5,961 nucleotides of DNA, taken from NCBI GenBank assembly GCA_030150315.1, contig JASLGB010000449.1:1-5961 (forward strand). Reading direction: 5' to 3'. A program made the translations under genes and the position numbers. Shown one piece after another: positions 1 to 4,641 of the stretch. The notes under the pieces were generated by a model. It saw only the letters and a program-made list of their open reading frames with translations, was not told the DNA's origin and did not search any database. The stretch's first letter is position 1, and the number at the start of each line of letters is the position of its first letter. The DNA is from Dokdonella sp. (GTDB taxonomy: Bacteria; Pseudomonadota; Gammaproteobacteria; Xanthomonadales; Rhodanobacteraceae).

Positions 1-4
1 CGAA

Positions 5-1042
5 GTGATTCGAGAGCGCTTTGGGATTGCGGCGCCGGAGATGCGGTTGGAAATTGAGCGGCTACACGGGGAGGTCATCGAGATTCTTGCGTCGAAGGGC
101 GTTCGCTACTCGGATCTGCGCTCGGCTTTGGTGCCAAGCGCCGATCGGCATGAGGCGGCCTTCCTCTTCGACTCCACGAAGATCGAATCGGGCATGTATG
201 GGCTGGAGGTGTACAGGCAGGTCGTGCCGCTTCTGGATCCGAATGCAACGCTGAGCGTGCTGGCGGGCGACCTTCTTGGGGACGACCAGCGCTTGATTTT
301 CGAGATTCTCCAGGAGTCGATGGTTCTCGCGCGCAGTTTCGAGTTCAGGCATGCCTCGCTTCTGTACGGCGTCTACATCAACAATCTTTCGTCGTCGGCC
401 TTGGCCCGTCTACACGAACAGCTGACGGCTTTTCCCGCCTACCTTGGCCACATTCCCGCGTCCTTCGCATCGCGGGCAAAGACTTATCTTTCCATGTGCA
501 TGGCCCATGTCTTCCTCAAGAAGGGCAGGGTCGCCATTGTCGGGCATGAGGACGACCGATCCAACGATGTGAACCTGAACATCACGATGTGCCCACTGGA
601 AGACTTCGGCTACAAAGTCGTCAGTTTGCAGGGCATCTACCAAGGGATTTTTCTGTCGTACAAGATCGAGCGACCGGTGCTTGGAGCCTTTGCCGTCGAC
701 TCGGAAATGGCGCTGAATGCCATCTCCAGCGAGGTCGCCGACCTTGGGGACTTCCGTGTTCTTCTGGAAGAGAAGAAGCATGGGTATTTGATCAATGAAA
801 AGCTGGGCAAGCTGGCCAAGGCAGGGCTTGCCGAGGCGGATCGCGAATACATCGCATCCTTGATCCAATCGAAAGTCACGGCCAGCTACATCTACAACTT
901 GGTGTATCTGGCCGAACACGACGTCATGAAATTCAACTTGATGATCGAGGTGGAGAGGGTCGATGGATATCCGACGCGAATAACCGTCGCGCTCGAGTAC
1001 CTCCCTGCAAGCAAGACCCTCAGGGTCATCACGCTCTATTAG
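5..1042 (+). CDS. Hypothetical protein, 345 aa, probable ICE cargo (start uncertain)
   Basis: I do not recognise this protein. The frame opens with GTG at base 5, but the codon before it (GAA) is also open, so the true start may lie outside the window; an internal ATG at 41 is another option. The protein looks soluble: no signal peptide and no membrane segment. It is mostly helix-forming, with acidic and amphipathic stretches (a helical first third, roughly residues 10-150), a mixed middle (around VAIVGHEDD and the cysteine in TMCPLEDFGY) and a C-terminal part that looks like paired beta strands ending in RVITLY and a TAG stop. Base composition is clearly lower in G+C than the operon to the right, which fits acquired cargo. 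It ends tail to tail with the minus-strand gene at 1165. A defence or stress role is possible from position alone, but nothing in the sequence shows it. That the frame is a real gene is fairly sure, given its length and protein-like composition. Confidence 0.8.
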   Translation: MIRERFGIAAPEMRLEIERLHGEVIEILASKGVRYSDLRSALVPSADRHEAAFLFDSTKIESGMYGLEVYRQVVPLLDPNATLSVLAGDLLGDDQRLIFEILQESMVLARSFEFRHASLLYGVYINNLSSSALARLHEQLTAFPAYLGHIPASFASRAKTYLSMCMAHVFLKKGRVAIVGHEDDRSNDVNLNITMCPLEDFGYKVVSLQGIYQGIFLSYKIERPVLGAFAVDSEMALNAISSEVADLGDFRVLLEEKKHGYLINEKLGKLAKAGLAEADREYIASLIQSKVTASYIYNLVYLAEHDVMKFNLMIEVERVDGYPTRITVALEYLPASKTLRVITLY

Positions 1043-1113
1043 CGACCGCGCCGTTGTTCGTTCTTCGGGCGCTTGGTGTTTTGCACGCTGGATGGTGGGG
1101 CGGGGCAGTGAAG

Positions 1114-1132
1114 GCGGCAGGCCATCTGCCGC
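1114..1132. terminator. GC-rich hairpin between convergent genes (possible terminator)
   Basis: GCGGCAG (1114-1120) and CTGCCGC (1126-1132) form a perfect 7-bp stem with a 5-base loop, extendable by one G-U pair. It lies in the 122-base gap between two genes that end facing each other, 33 bases beyond the minus-strand stop, where a shared terminator would be expected. No T-run follows on either strand, so an intrinsic terminator is only a possibility. Confidence 0.25.
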
Positions 1133-1164
1133 TGCACGCGCAGGTGTCTTGCAAGCGGTTGCGG

Positions 1165-1758
1165 TCAGGATGCGACCGTGATGACGTTGGCACCGTCGAG
1201 GACACCTTTGTAGAGGAGGTAGTCCCATTTCATGTAGAGGAATTCGGTGCCATCCGGATTCGAGATGAAGCCGTATCGTTCCGGGCTCGGGCCGAGCTTG
1301 CTCCGGTTGTCGACCAGGATCGCAGCGTTTTCGATGAGATCCCGTGTCCGCACTGCGGCCGCTGCCAGGAGTTTTCCACCGCGTTCGTCGAGAAAGGCCT
1401 GGATGGTCAGGTGCGGATAGATGTGGCCCTCGTCCTGGTGCTGGATCGCCCGCAGGCGCTTCTGGAATTCCGTTTCCTGGCCTGACGCGACCCTGATCCG
1501 GATCGAGAACGAATGGTGGCACGGGCCCCACTGCACGCGGCTGGCGATGCCGCGCATGGCCGTCGGCGCGTACTGGATCTGCCACGCGTCGATGCCAGAC
1601 AGGAAATCGAGTTCATTCTTGAAGTGCTTCTCAGCGACGGCCTCGACCGGACGGATCTCGCCGCCGTTGATCAACGGAACCGCGGCGATGTGCGGCCAGA
1701 CGATGTTGGCGAAGTCCCGTGCGCTGTCGCTGAGCTGTGTTGCGATGACGGTGTTCAT
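1165..1758 (-). CDS. Hypothetical protein, 197 aa
   Basis: The protein begins MNTVIATQLSDSA and ends NVITVAS with a TGA stop; I do not recognise the family. It looks soluble and globular, with no signal peptide or membrane helix. Visible landmarks are WPHIAAVPLINGGEIRPVE (about residues 21-39), LDFLSGIDAWQIQYAP (about 51-66), a CHHSFSIRIRV strand-like motif in the middle and a C-terminal FLYMKWDYLLYKG. I chose the ATG at 1758 because AAAGGA (1770-1775) lies 11 bases upstream. An in-frame ATG at 1905 would add 49 residues; it follows a strong AAAGGAG, but with only about 2 bases of spacing, and the added segment looks like remnant sequence rather than a domain. G+C content (about 57% in one counted line) is below that of the operon to the right, as for the cargo gene it converges with. 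It is divergent from the DUF736 gene and may be expressed from the mirrored leader at 1906-2020. Confidence 0.75.
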   Translation of the reverse strand: MNTVIATQLSDSARDFANIVWPHIAAVPLINGGEIRPVEAVAEKHFKNELDFLSGIDAWQIQYAPTAMRGIASRVQWGPCHHSFSIRIRVASGQETEFQKRLRAIQHQDEGHIYPHLTIQAFLDERGGKLLAAAAVRTRDLIENAAILVDNRSKLGPSPERYGFISNPDGTEFLYMKWDYLLYKGVLDGANVITVAS

Positions 1759-1905
1759 GCGTGACTGAGTCCTTTCGTTGGCCATCGGCAGGCACCGGGC
1801 GTCCTTGAGCGAGATCGAGAACCGATGATGCCATCGGCGCGGCAGGCCCAGCGTCCTTGGACCGCACCCTTCCAGCCGTTCCGTGGGGGAGCAGATATGG
1901 GCCAT
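1759..1905 (-). pseudogene. Degenerate coding remnant: DUF736-like start joined to a fragment resembling the neighbouring gene
   Basis: From an ATG at 1905 the minus strand reads MAHICSPTERLEG and then RTLGL, against MAHIGTFTAQNDG and RTLTL in the intact DUF736 gene at 2187. The start is preceded by the same CCGAAAGGAGA. Further on, the frame gives WHHRFSISLKD, which resembles CHHSFSIRIRV inside the adjacent 197-aa protein; both share the bases GTTCTCGATC, with further matches on either side. The stretch is open and in frame with the downstream gene but has no coherent domain. I read it as fused scraps left by duplication and deletion. It could instead be a genuine 49-residue N-terminal extension of that gene. 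Confidence 0.35.
1770..1775 (-). promoter_or_regulatory. Ribosome binding site deciding the start of the minus-strand gene
   Basis: Read on the minus strand this is AAAGGA, 11 bases before the ATG at 1758. It favours the 197-residue product over the longer in-frame start at 1905, whose own SD is too close to its ATG. Confidence 0.45.
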
Positions 1906-2199
1906 GTCTCCTTTCGGAAGGCCGGTCGCTTCCATCGCGTCCTTTGCCTGTTGTGCATCCTGGCATGGGGATGGCTGCGCCTCGGGCTTCCTGGCCGCAA
2001 CCGTCCGGTGCAAACAATTTCCCCTGCGCTGCGCGCATTCCTCGCGCAGCAAATTCTTTGCGCCTCCCGGTCCTCCACGTGCGTTGCGGCCGCTGCGCGG
2101 TGCAGCCCGCCCGACCCCTGCCTGACGGATCACAACAAGGACGCGATGGGCGCGACCTTGTTCCACCCCCGAAAGGAGAAACCATCATGGCCCACATCG
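1893..2199. repeat. Large imperfect inverted repeat: mirrored leader and start region of the DUF736 gene
   Basis: Reading outward from a centre near 2040, both strands present the same ordered blocks: an AATTT-containing arm, a hairpin, TTGCGGCC, GCAGCC, CACAACA, AAGGACGCGATGG (2137-2149 on plus; 1932-1944 on minus), GCGACC, CCGAAAGGAGA (2169-2179; 1907-1917 on minus), then CATGGCCCA at the start codon. The order and the near-equal distances argue for duplication in inverted orientation, not chance. The minus copy lacks six bases between the SD and the ATG, and the copies differ by other small gaps and substitutions. One arm drives the DUF736 operon. The other lies upstream of the minus-strand hypothetical gene. 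Confidence 0.7.
2007..2064 (+). promoter_or_regulatory. Long central hairpin upstream of the DUF736 gene
   Basis: GGTGCAAACAATTT (2007-2020) pairs with AAATTCTTTGCGCC (2051-2064) over 14 positions with one mismatch and one G-U. Inside it, GCTGCGCG (2028-2035) pairs perfectly with CGCGCAGC (2043-2050) around a 7-base loop. A 7-base bulge, CCCCTGC, sits on the left side only. The G-U pair forms only in the plus-strand RNA, which slightly favours a rightward leader transcript. It lies 123 bases before the DUF736 start codon. It could be a leader RNA structure, an attenuator, a protein-binding palindrome or a cruciform site for replication or partition; the sequence does not decide among these. 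Confidence 0.55.
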
Positions 2200-2516
2200 G
2201 CACCTTCACCGCACAGAACGACGGCTTCGCAGGCACGGTTCGCACCCTGACGCTCAACGTCAAGGTCAAGCTCGTCCCCAACGACAAGGGCAGCGAGAAC
2301 GCCCCCGACTACCGCATCCAGACCGCCGGCGGCTACGACATCGGCGCGGCGTGGAAGAAAGTCAGCCAGGCTGAACGTCCATACCTGTCGGTGACCCTCG
2401 ACGATCCTTCGCTCCCGGCGACGATCTATGCCCGCCTGATCGAGGACGAGGACGGCGGCAAGCACAGCCTGATCTGGTCGCGCAGCAAGTCGGTGGCCTC
2501 ACCGCCACGGCCCTGA
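2187..2516 (+). CDS. DUF736 family protein, 109 aa
   Basis: This small ICE- and plasmid-borne protein has no established biochemical role that I know of. The family signature runs the whole length: MAHIGTFTAQNDGFAGTVRT at the N-terminus, then LTLNVKVKLVPN, a serine/asparagine-rich turn before APDYRI, GAAWKKVS at about residues 51-58, YLSVTLDDPSLPATIYARL, and HSLIWSRS near the end. The pattern suggests a small beta-rich fold. The start is secure: GAAAGGAGA at 2171-2179 lies just upstream of ATG 2187. The last ten residues (SKSVASPPRP) are Ser/Pro-rich and look unlike the family ends I remember, so the extreme C-terminus may have drifted. The gene heads the rightward backbone and is followed by a 343-base non-coding gap. 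In related elements it habitually accompanies DUF2285, ParA and TraF genes, which supports the ICE assignment. Confidence 0.93.
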   Translation: MAHIGTFTAQNDGFAGTVRTLTLNVKVKLVPNDKGSENAPDYRIQTAGGYDIGAAWKKVSQAERPYLSVTLDDPSLPATIYARLIEDEDGGKHSLIWSRSKSVASPPRP

Positions 2517-2573
2517 ACGGCATCGGTCCTTGGCTCTGCTCGGCCGCACGCCGGCGCATTCACGCGCTTCGCG

Positions 2574-2587
2574 CGCATGACCATGCG
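2574..2587. repeat. Palindrome CGCATG-AC-CATGCG
   Basis: This is a perfect 6-2-6 inverted repeat about 58 bases after the DUF736 stop. The size and symmetry fit a dimeric regulator's operator, but no partner can be named. Confidence 0.35.
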
Positions 2588-2738
2588 GCTGCCCGCATTT
2601 CGCGTTCACGACCGTGGACAGAGCGGGAAAGCTGGCTTCATGACTTCGCGGATGCCCGCCCTTGCGCTTTGGCGCATTCCCGGTTTTACGGTTCCCCTGC
2701 AAAACCCATTGGCGGCCTTGCGTGGAAGCGCCAGGCCG

Positions 2739-2764
2739 GAATCGCGATTCTTGCGCCCAGCGCA
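2739..2764. promoter_or_regulatory. 12-bp perfect palindrome with adjoining hairpin (candidate operator)
   Basis: GAATCGCGATTC (2739-2750) is its own reverse complement. One base later TGCGC and GCGCA (2752-2756 and 2760-2764) form a 5-bp stem with a 3-base loop. The pair lies about 95-120 bases upstream of the FseA-like activator gene, a natural distance for an operator controlling it. Confidence 0.4.
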
Positions 2765-2810
2765 GGCACTGTGACGAAAAAAGTCAGGATGCTGGCGCCG
2801 ACATGCGGCA

Positions 2811-2840
2811 GGGTGCGTCTCGTCAGGCGTGACGACACCC
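2811..2840 (+). promoter_or_regulatory. Hairpin in the leader of the FseA-like gene
   Basis: The right arm TGACGACACCC (2830-2840) pairs with TCGTCA (2820-2825) and, across a 4-base bulge (2816-2819), with GGGTG (2811-2815), giving 11 base pairs and a GGCG loop. It ends 19 bases before the ATG at 2860 and about 10 bases before the weak SD-like AGGCGAGG (2850-2857). It could modulate translation or act as a DNA operator. No T-run follows, so it is not an obvious terminator. Confidence 0.45.
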
Positions 2841-2859
2841 GGCAGCAGCAGGCGAGGCC

Positions 2860-3597
2860 ATGGTCGATCCCCACACGGCATCCTGGTTTCCCGCGGCCGC
2901 GTATCTCTACGTGCTGCACCTGGACCCGCTGGCGCTGGCGTGGGAATACCTGCGCCGCAATCCCGACTACCGGCGCGACTGGCTGCGCCGTCGCCGCCAG
3001 CGCCAGGCTGCCAGCGGCTGGGGATTGCGCCGGCTGGAGGATCCCGGCCTGGATGCGCGCGACGCGCATCCGGCCTGGCTGTCCGGCCGCGACAGCGTGG
3101 TCCAGCTTCATCCGGATGTCGATCCGCCGTCGCGCGCCACCGCCTTCCGGTTCTGGCGGCTGCCCGGTTGCAAGCAACTGGTCCACGACAGTCACGGCCT
3201 GCTGCTGACCGCGCAACGGCCCGGTGGCTACCTGCGGCTGGCGCTGGCGCCCGGCCTGGAGGAGGGCATGCCCTACGTCTGTGCCGTGCGTGCGCGTGCT
3301 GTCCCGCGCATGCCGCCGGTGCCGCATGCGGGCGCGGTCCGCAACGAGCGCGACGCCGACGCTGCGTTGCCGCGGCCGCTGCCCACCGCGCTGTTGGAGA
3401 TGCACACCTTGCAGGCGCTGGATGCCACGCTGGCTGATGCGTCGGCGCGTGACGTGGCCGTCGGGCTGTTCGGCGACGAGCGGGTGGCGCGCGATTGGTA
3501 CGCCGACGGCGGCCTGCGCTCGCGCGTGCGCCGCCTCGTGCGGCGCGGCGGCGCGCTGATGCGCGGCGACTACCGCCGCCTGGCTCAGCTTGACTGA
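2860..3597 (+). CDS. DUF6499-DUF2285 transcriptional activator, FseA-like, 245 aa
   Basis: This is a DNA-binding regulator of ICE transfer. The N-terminal DUF6499 domain (about residues 9-60) shows AAYLYVLHLDPLALAWEYLR and RRNPDYRRDW. A variable, Pro- and Arg-rich middle follows. The C-terminal DUF2285 domain (about 178-242) includes RDWYADGGLRSRVRRL and is strongly basic. In ICEMlSymR7A the DUF2285 domain of FseA is an extended-turn helix-turn-helix whose positive face binds DNA, DUF6499 contacts it, and FseA activates the excisionase gene rdfS; the antiactivator QseM is a lone DUF2285 domain with negative charge. The basic C-terminus and the presence of DUF6499 therefore point to an activator, not a QseM-type antiactivator. 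Unlike R7A fseA, which needs a programmed frameshift, this is one continuous frame. ATG 2860 is chosen because the domain begins directly after it, although its SD (AGGCGAGG) is weak and close. The RdfS-like gene lies 124 bases downstream, as expected for a target. Confidence 0.88.
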   Translation: MVDPHTASWFPAAAYLYVLHLDPLALAWEYLRRNPDYRRDWLRRRRQRQAASGWGLRRLEDPGLDARDAHPAWLSGRDSVVQLHPDVDPPSRATAFRFWRLPGCKQLVHDSHGLLLTAQRPGGYLRLALAPGLEEGMPYVCAVRARAVPRMPPVPHAGAVRNERDADAALPRPLPTALLEMHTLQALDATLADASARDVAVGLFGDERVARDWYADGGLRSRVRRLVRRGGALMRGDYRRLAQLD

Positions 3598-3603
3598 CCT
3601 GTA

Positions 3604-3637
3604 CAGGGTCGTTTGCCCGCGCGGTAGAACGACCCTG
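3604..3637. promoter_or_regulatory. 10-bp inverted repeat upstream of the RdfS-like HTH gene
   Basis: CAGGGTCGTT (3604-3613) and AACGACCCTG (3628-3637) are exact reverse complements separated by 14 bases, and the spacer itself contains the palindrome CCGCGCGG (3617-3624). The element starts 6 bases after the activator stop and ends 84 bases before the HTH start codon. It has no following T-run, so a terminator is less likely. Its place and dyad symmetry suit an activator or autoregulator site at the excisionase promoter (inference from FseA control of rdfS). Confidence 0.5.
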
Positions 3638-3708
3638 CCTCCCACGCGTGTCCTCTCCGAAGCTGCCTCCTGCCGGCCGCATTGGTGCGACCGGCGTTCC
3701 CGATGGAT

Positions 3709-3713
3709 GGAGG
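3709..3713 (+). promoter_or_regulatory. Ribosome binding site fixing the HTH gene start
   Basis: GGAGG lies 8 bases before ATG 3722. It overlaps the alternative in-frame ATG at 3707, which therefore cannot use it, so 3722 is the better start. Confidence 0.65.
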
Positions 3714-3721
3714 CCTACCCG

Positions 3722-3997
3722 ATGCGATCCACTCCCTTGCACCCCGCCACGTCCGCGGCGGCGGCGCAGCCCCAGCGCTACCTGACCAACGACGAGGCTG
3801 CCGGCTACCTGCGGCTGTCGCCGCGCACGCTCGAGAAGCAGCGCGTGATCGGCGGCGGCCCGTGCTTCAGGAAGTTCGGCCGGCGCGTCATGTACGCCAT
3901 GGCCGACCTCGACGCCTGGGCCGCCGGCCGCAGCTACGAGACGACCTCCGCCCCCGAGTACGGCGAGCGCCACGTGGTCGACGGCCATGTGCGCTAA
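3722..3997 (+). CDS. Small helix-turn-helix protein, RdfS/AlpA-like excisionase or regulator, 91 aa
   Basis: This protein has a MerR/excisionase-type (HTH_17) fold over about residues 20-68: YLTNDEAAGYLRLSPRTLEK, then GGGPCFRKFGRRVMYAMADL and DAWAAGR. The LTNDEAA helix start, LSPRTLEKQR recognition helix, RKFGRRVMY wing strand and DLDAWAA closing helix are all present, so it should be a functional DNA binder. In ICEMlSymR7A the comparable protein RdfS is the recombination directionality factor: it drives excision and its gene is activated by FseA. The same order here (DUF2285 activator, inverted repeat, HTH gene, transfer genes) supports that role by analogy. GGAGG upstream fixes the start. 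The residues before position 18 are a low-complexity Ala/Pro leader, and the C-terminal tail is short. The next gene, parA, begins 5 bases after the stop, so the two are co-transcribed. A purely regulatory AlpA-like role is the alternative. Confidence 0.88.
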   Translation: MRSTPLHPATSAAAAQPQRYLTNDEAAGYLRLSPRTLEKQRVIGGGPCFRKFGRRVMYAMADLDAWAAGRSYETTSAPEYGERHVVDGHVR

Positions 3998-4002
3998 CGA
4001 CC

Positions 4003-4641
4003 ATGATCGTCGCCCTGCTCAACCAGAAGGGCGGCGTCGGCAAGACCACGCTCGCCACGCACGTGGCGGTTGAGCTGGCGCGGCGCGGCCAGTCGGTCCT
4101 GCTGCTCGATGCCGACCCGCAGGGCTCGGCGCTGGACTGGACGCAGCGGCGCGTACAGCAGGGCCTGCCACGGCTGTTCGGCGCCGTCGGGCTCGCTCGC
4201 GAGACGCTGCACCAGGAGGCGCCCGCGCTGGCGGATCGCGTCGACCATGTCGTCATCGACGGCCCACCGCGCATCGCCGCACTGGCGCGTTCGGCGCTGC
4301 TTGCGGCACAGCGCGTGCTGGTGCCGGTACAGCCTAGCCCCTACGACCTGTGGGCCAGCGGCGAGATGGTCGCGATGGTGCGCGAGGCGCAGGCATTCCG
4401 GCCGGCGTTGCGCGCGGCCTTCGTCGTCAACCGGCGCGTCGTCCGTACCGTCATCGGACGCGAGGCGCGCCAGGCGCTCGCCGGCCAGCCGTGGCCGGTG
4501 CTGGCCGCCGAGGTGCGCCAGCGCATCGTGTTCGCCGACAGCGTGGCCGCCGGCCGGCTCGCCTACGAGGCGGCGCCGGGCAGCGCCGCCGCACGCGAGA
4601 TCGCCGCGCTGGTCGACGAATTGCTGCGGTGGCCGGCGTGA
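4003..4641 (+). CDS. parA: ParA family partition ATPase, 212 aa
   Basis: This ATPase segregates or stabilises DNA, binding it non-specifically in the ATP state and being stimulated by a small partner protein. It has the deviant Walker A motif KGGVGKTT (residues 9-16, with the signature lysine K9), the switch region LLLDADPQGSALDW (33-46, D38 and Q40) and the Walker B stretch VVIDGPP (83-89, D86). At about 210 residues it belongs to the short ParA class without an N-terminal HTH, the kind found on plasmids and ICEs. ATG 4003 begins MIVALLNQKGG, the normal N-terminus of the family. No SD is evident, so translation is probably coupled to the HTH gene ending 5 bases earlier. The stop (TGA 4639-4641) overlaps a GTG at 4638, the likely start of the ribbon-helix-helix gene. 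It probably keeps the excised circular element in dividing cells (inference). All catalytic motifs are intact. Confidence 0.95.
   Translation: MIVALLNQKGGVGKTTLATHVAVELARRGQSVLLLDADPQGSALDWTQRRVQQGLPRLFGAVGLARETLHQEAPALADRVDHVVIDGPPRIAALARSALLAAQRVLVPVQPSPYDLWASGEMVAMVREAQAFRPALRAAFVVNRRVVRTVIGREARQALAGQPWPVLAAEVRQRIVFADSVAAGRLAYEAAPGSAAAREIAALVDELLRWPA

Larger units (their letters stand above)
2517..2859 (+). promoter_or_regulatory. 343-base non-coding gap with clustered palindromes before the activator gene
   Basis: I see no convincing gene here; the open frames lack ribosome binding sites and protein-like composition. The stretch holds several inverted repeats, listed separately (2574-2587, 2739-2764, 2811-2840), a small 5-bp hairpin CGCGC-TTC-GCGCG (2563-2575), a GGTTTT/AAAACC pair (2682-2687 and 2701-2706) and an A-run at 2777-2782. 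The bases ATTCTTGCGCC (2747-2757) echo ATTCTTTGCGCC in the leader hairpin (2053-2064), which hints at shared regulation. No promoter with clear -35 and -10 boxes can be assigned. Confidence 0.5.

Noticed and set aside
1043..1164. tRNA gene or ICE attachment site in the convergent gap
   Set aside because: No cloverleaf, T-loop motif or direct repeat is visible; only one short hairpin is present.
410..1585. 391-codon open frame on the minus strand spanning the end of the first gene and the convergent gene
   Set aside because: It crosses the 345-aa plus-strand gene and the 197-aa minus-strand gene in a different frame, is Arg/Pro-rich with no domain, and has no supporting start signal; it is a shadow of GC-rich coding.
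1857..2186. Upstream extension of the DUF736 frame to an earlier ATG
   Set aside because: The family N-terminus MAHIGTFT starts at 2187 directly after a strong SD; the extension covers the inverted repeat and has no domain.
1893..2199. Terminal inverted repeats of an insertion sequence
   Set aside because: The arms face each other with almost no space between them, there is no transposase, and they match a leader and start codon, not transposon ends.
2563..2764. CRISPR array or tandem repeats in the palindrome-rich gap
   Set aside because: The dyads differ from each other in sequence and spacing, and no unit recurs at regular intervals.
3590..3721. TTG start at 3590 for the HTH gene
   Set aside because: It would translate the inverted repeat region and overlap the activator stop; GGAGG before ATG 3722 gives a normal start and length.
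2606..3988. 460-codon minus-strand open frame opposite the DUF2285 and HTH genes
   Set aside because: Its composition is the Ala/Arg/Pro-rich pattern expected opposite high-GC genes, and the plus strand carries two clear families over the same bases.
3682..4002. Longer N-terminus for ParA
   Set aside because: The frame is open upstream, but it overlaps the HTH gene and ParA proteins of this class begin a few residues before KGGVGKTT, as with ATG 4003.
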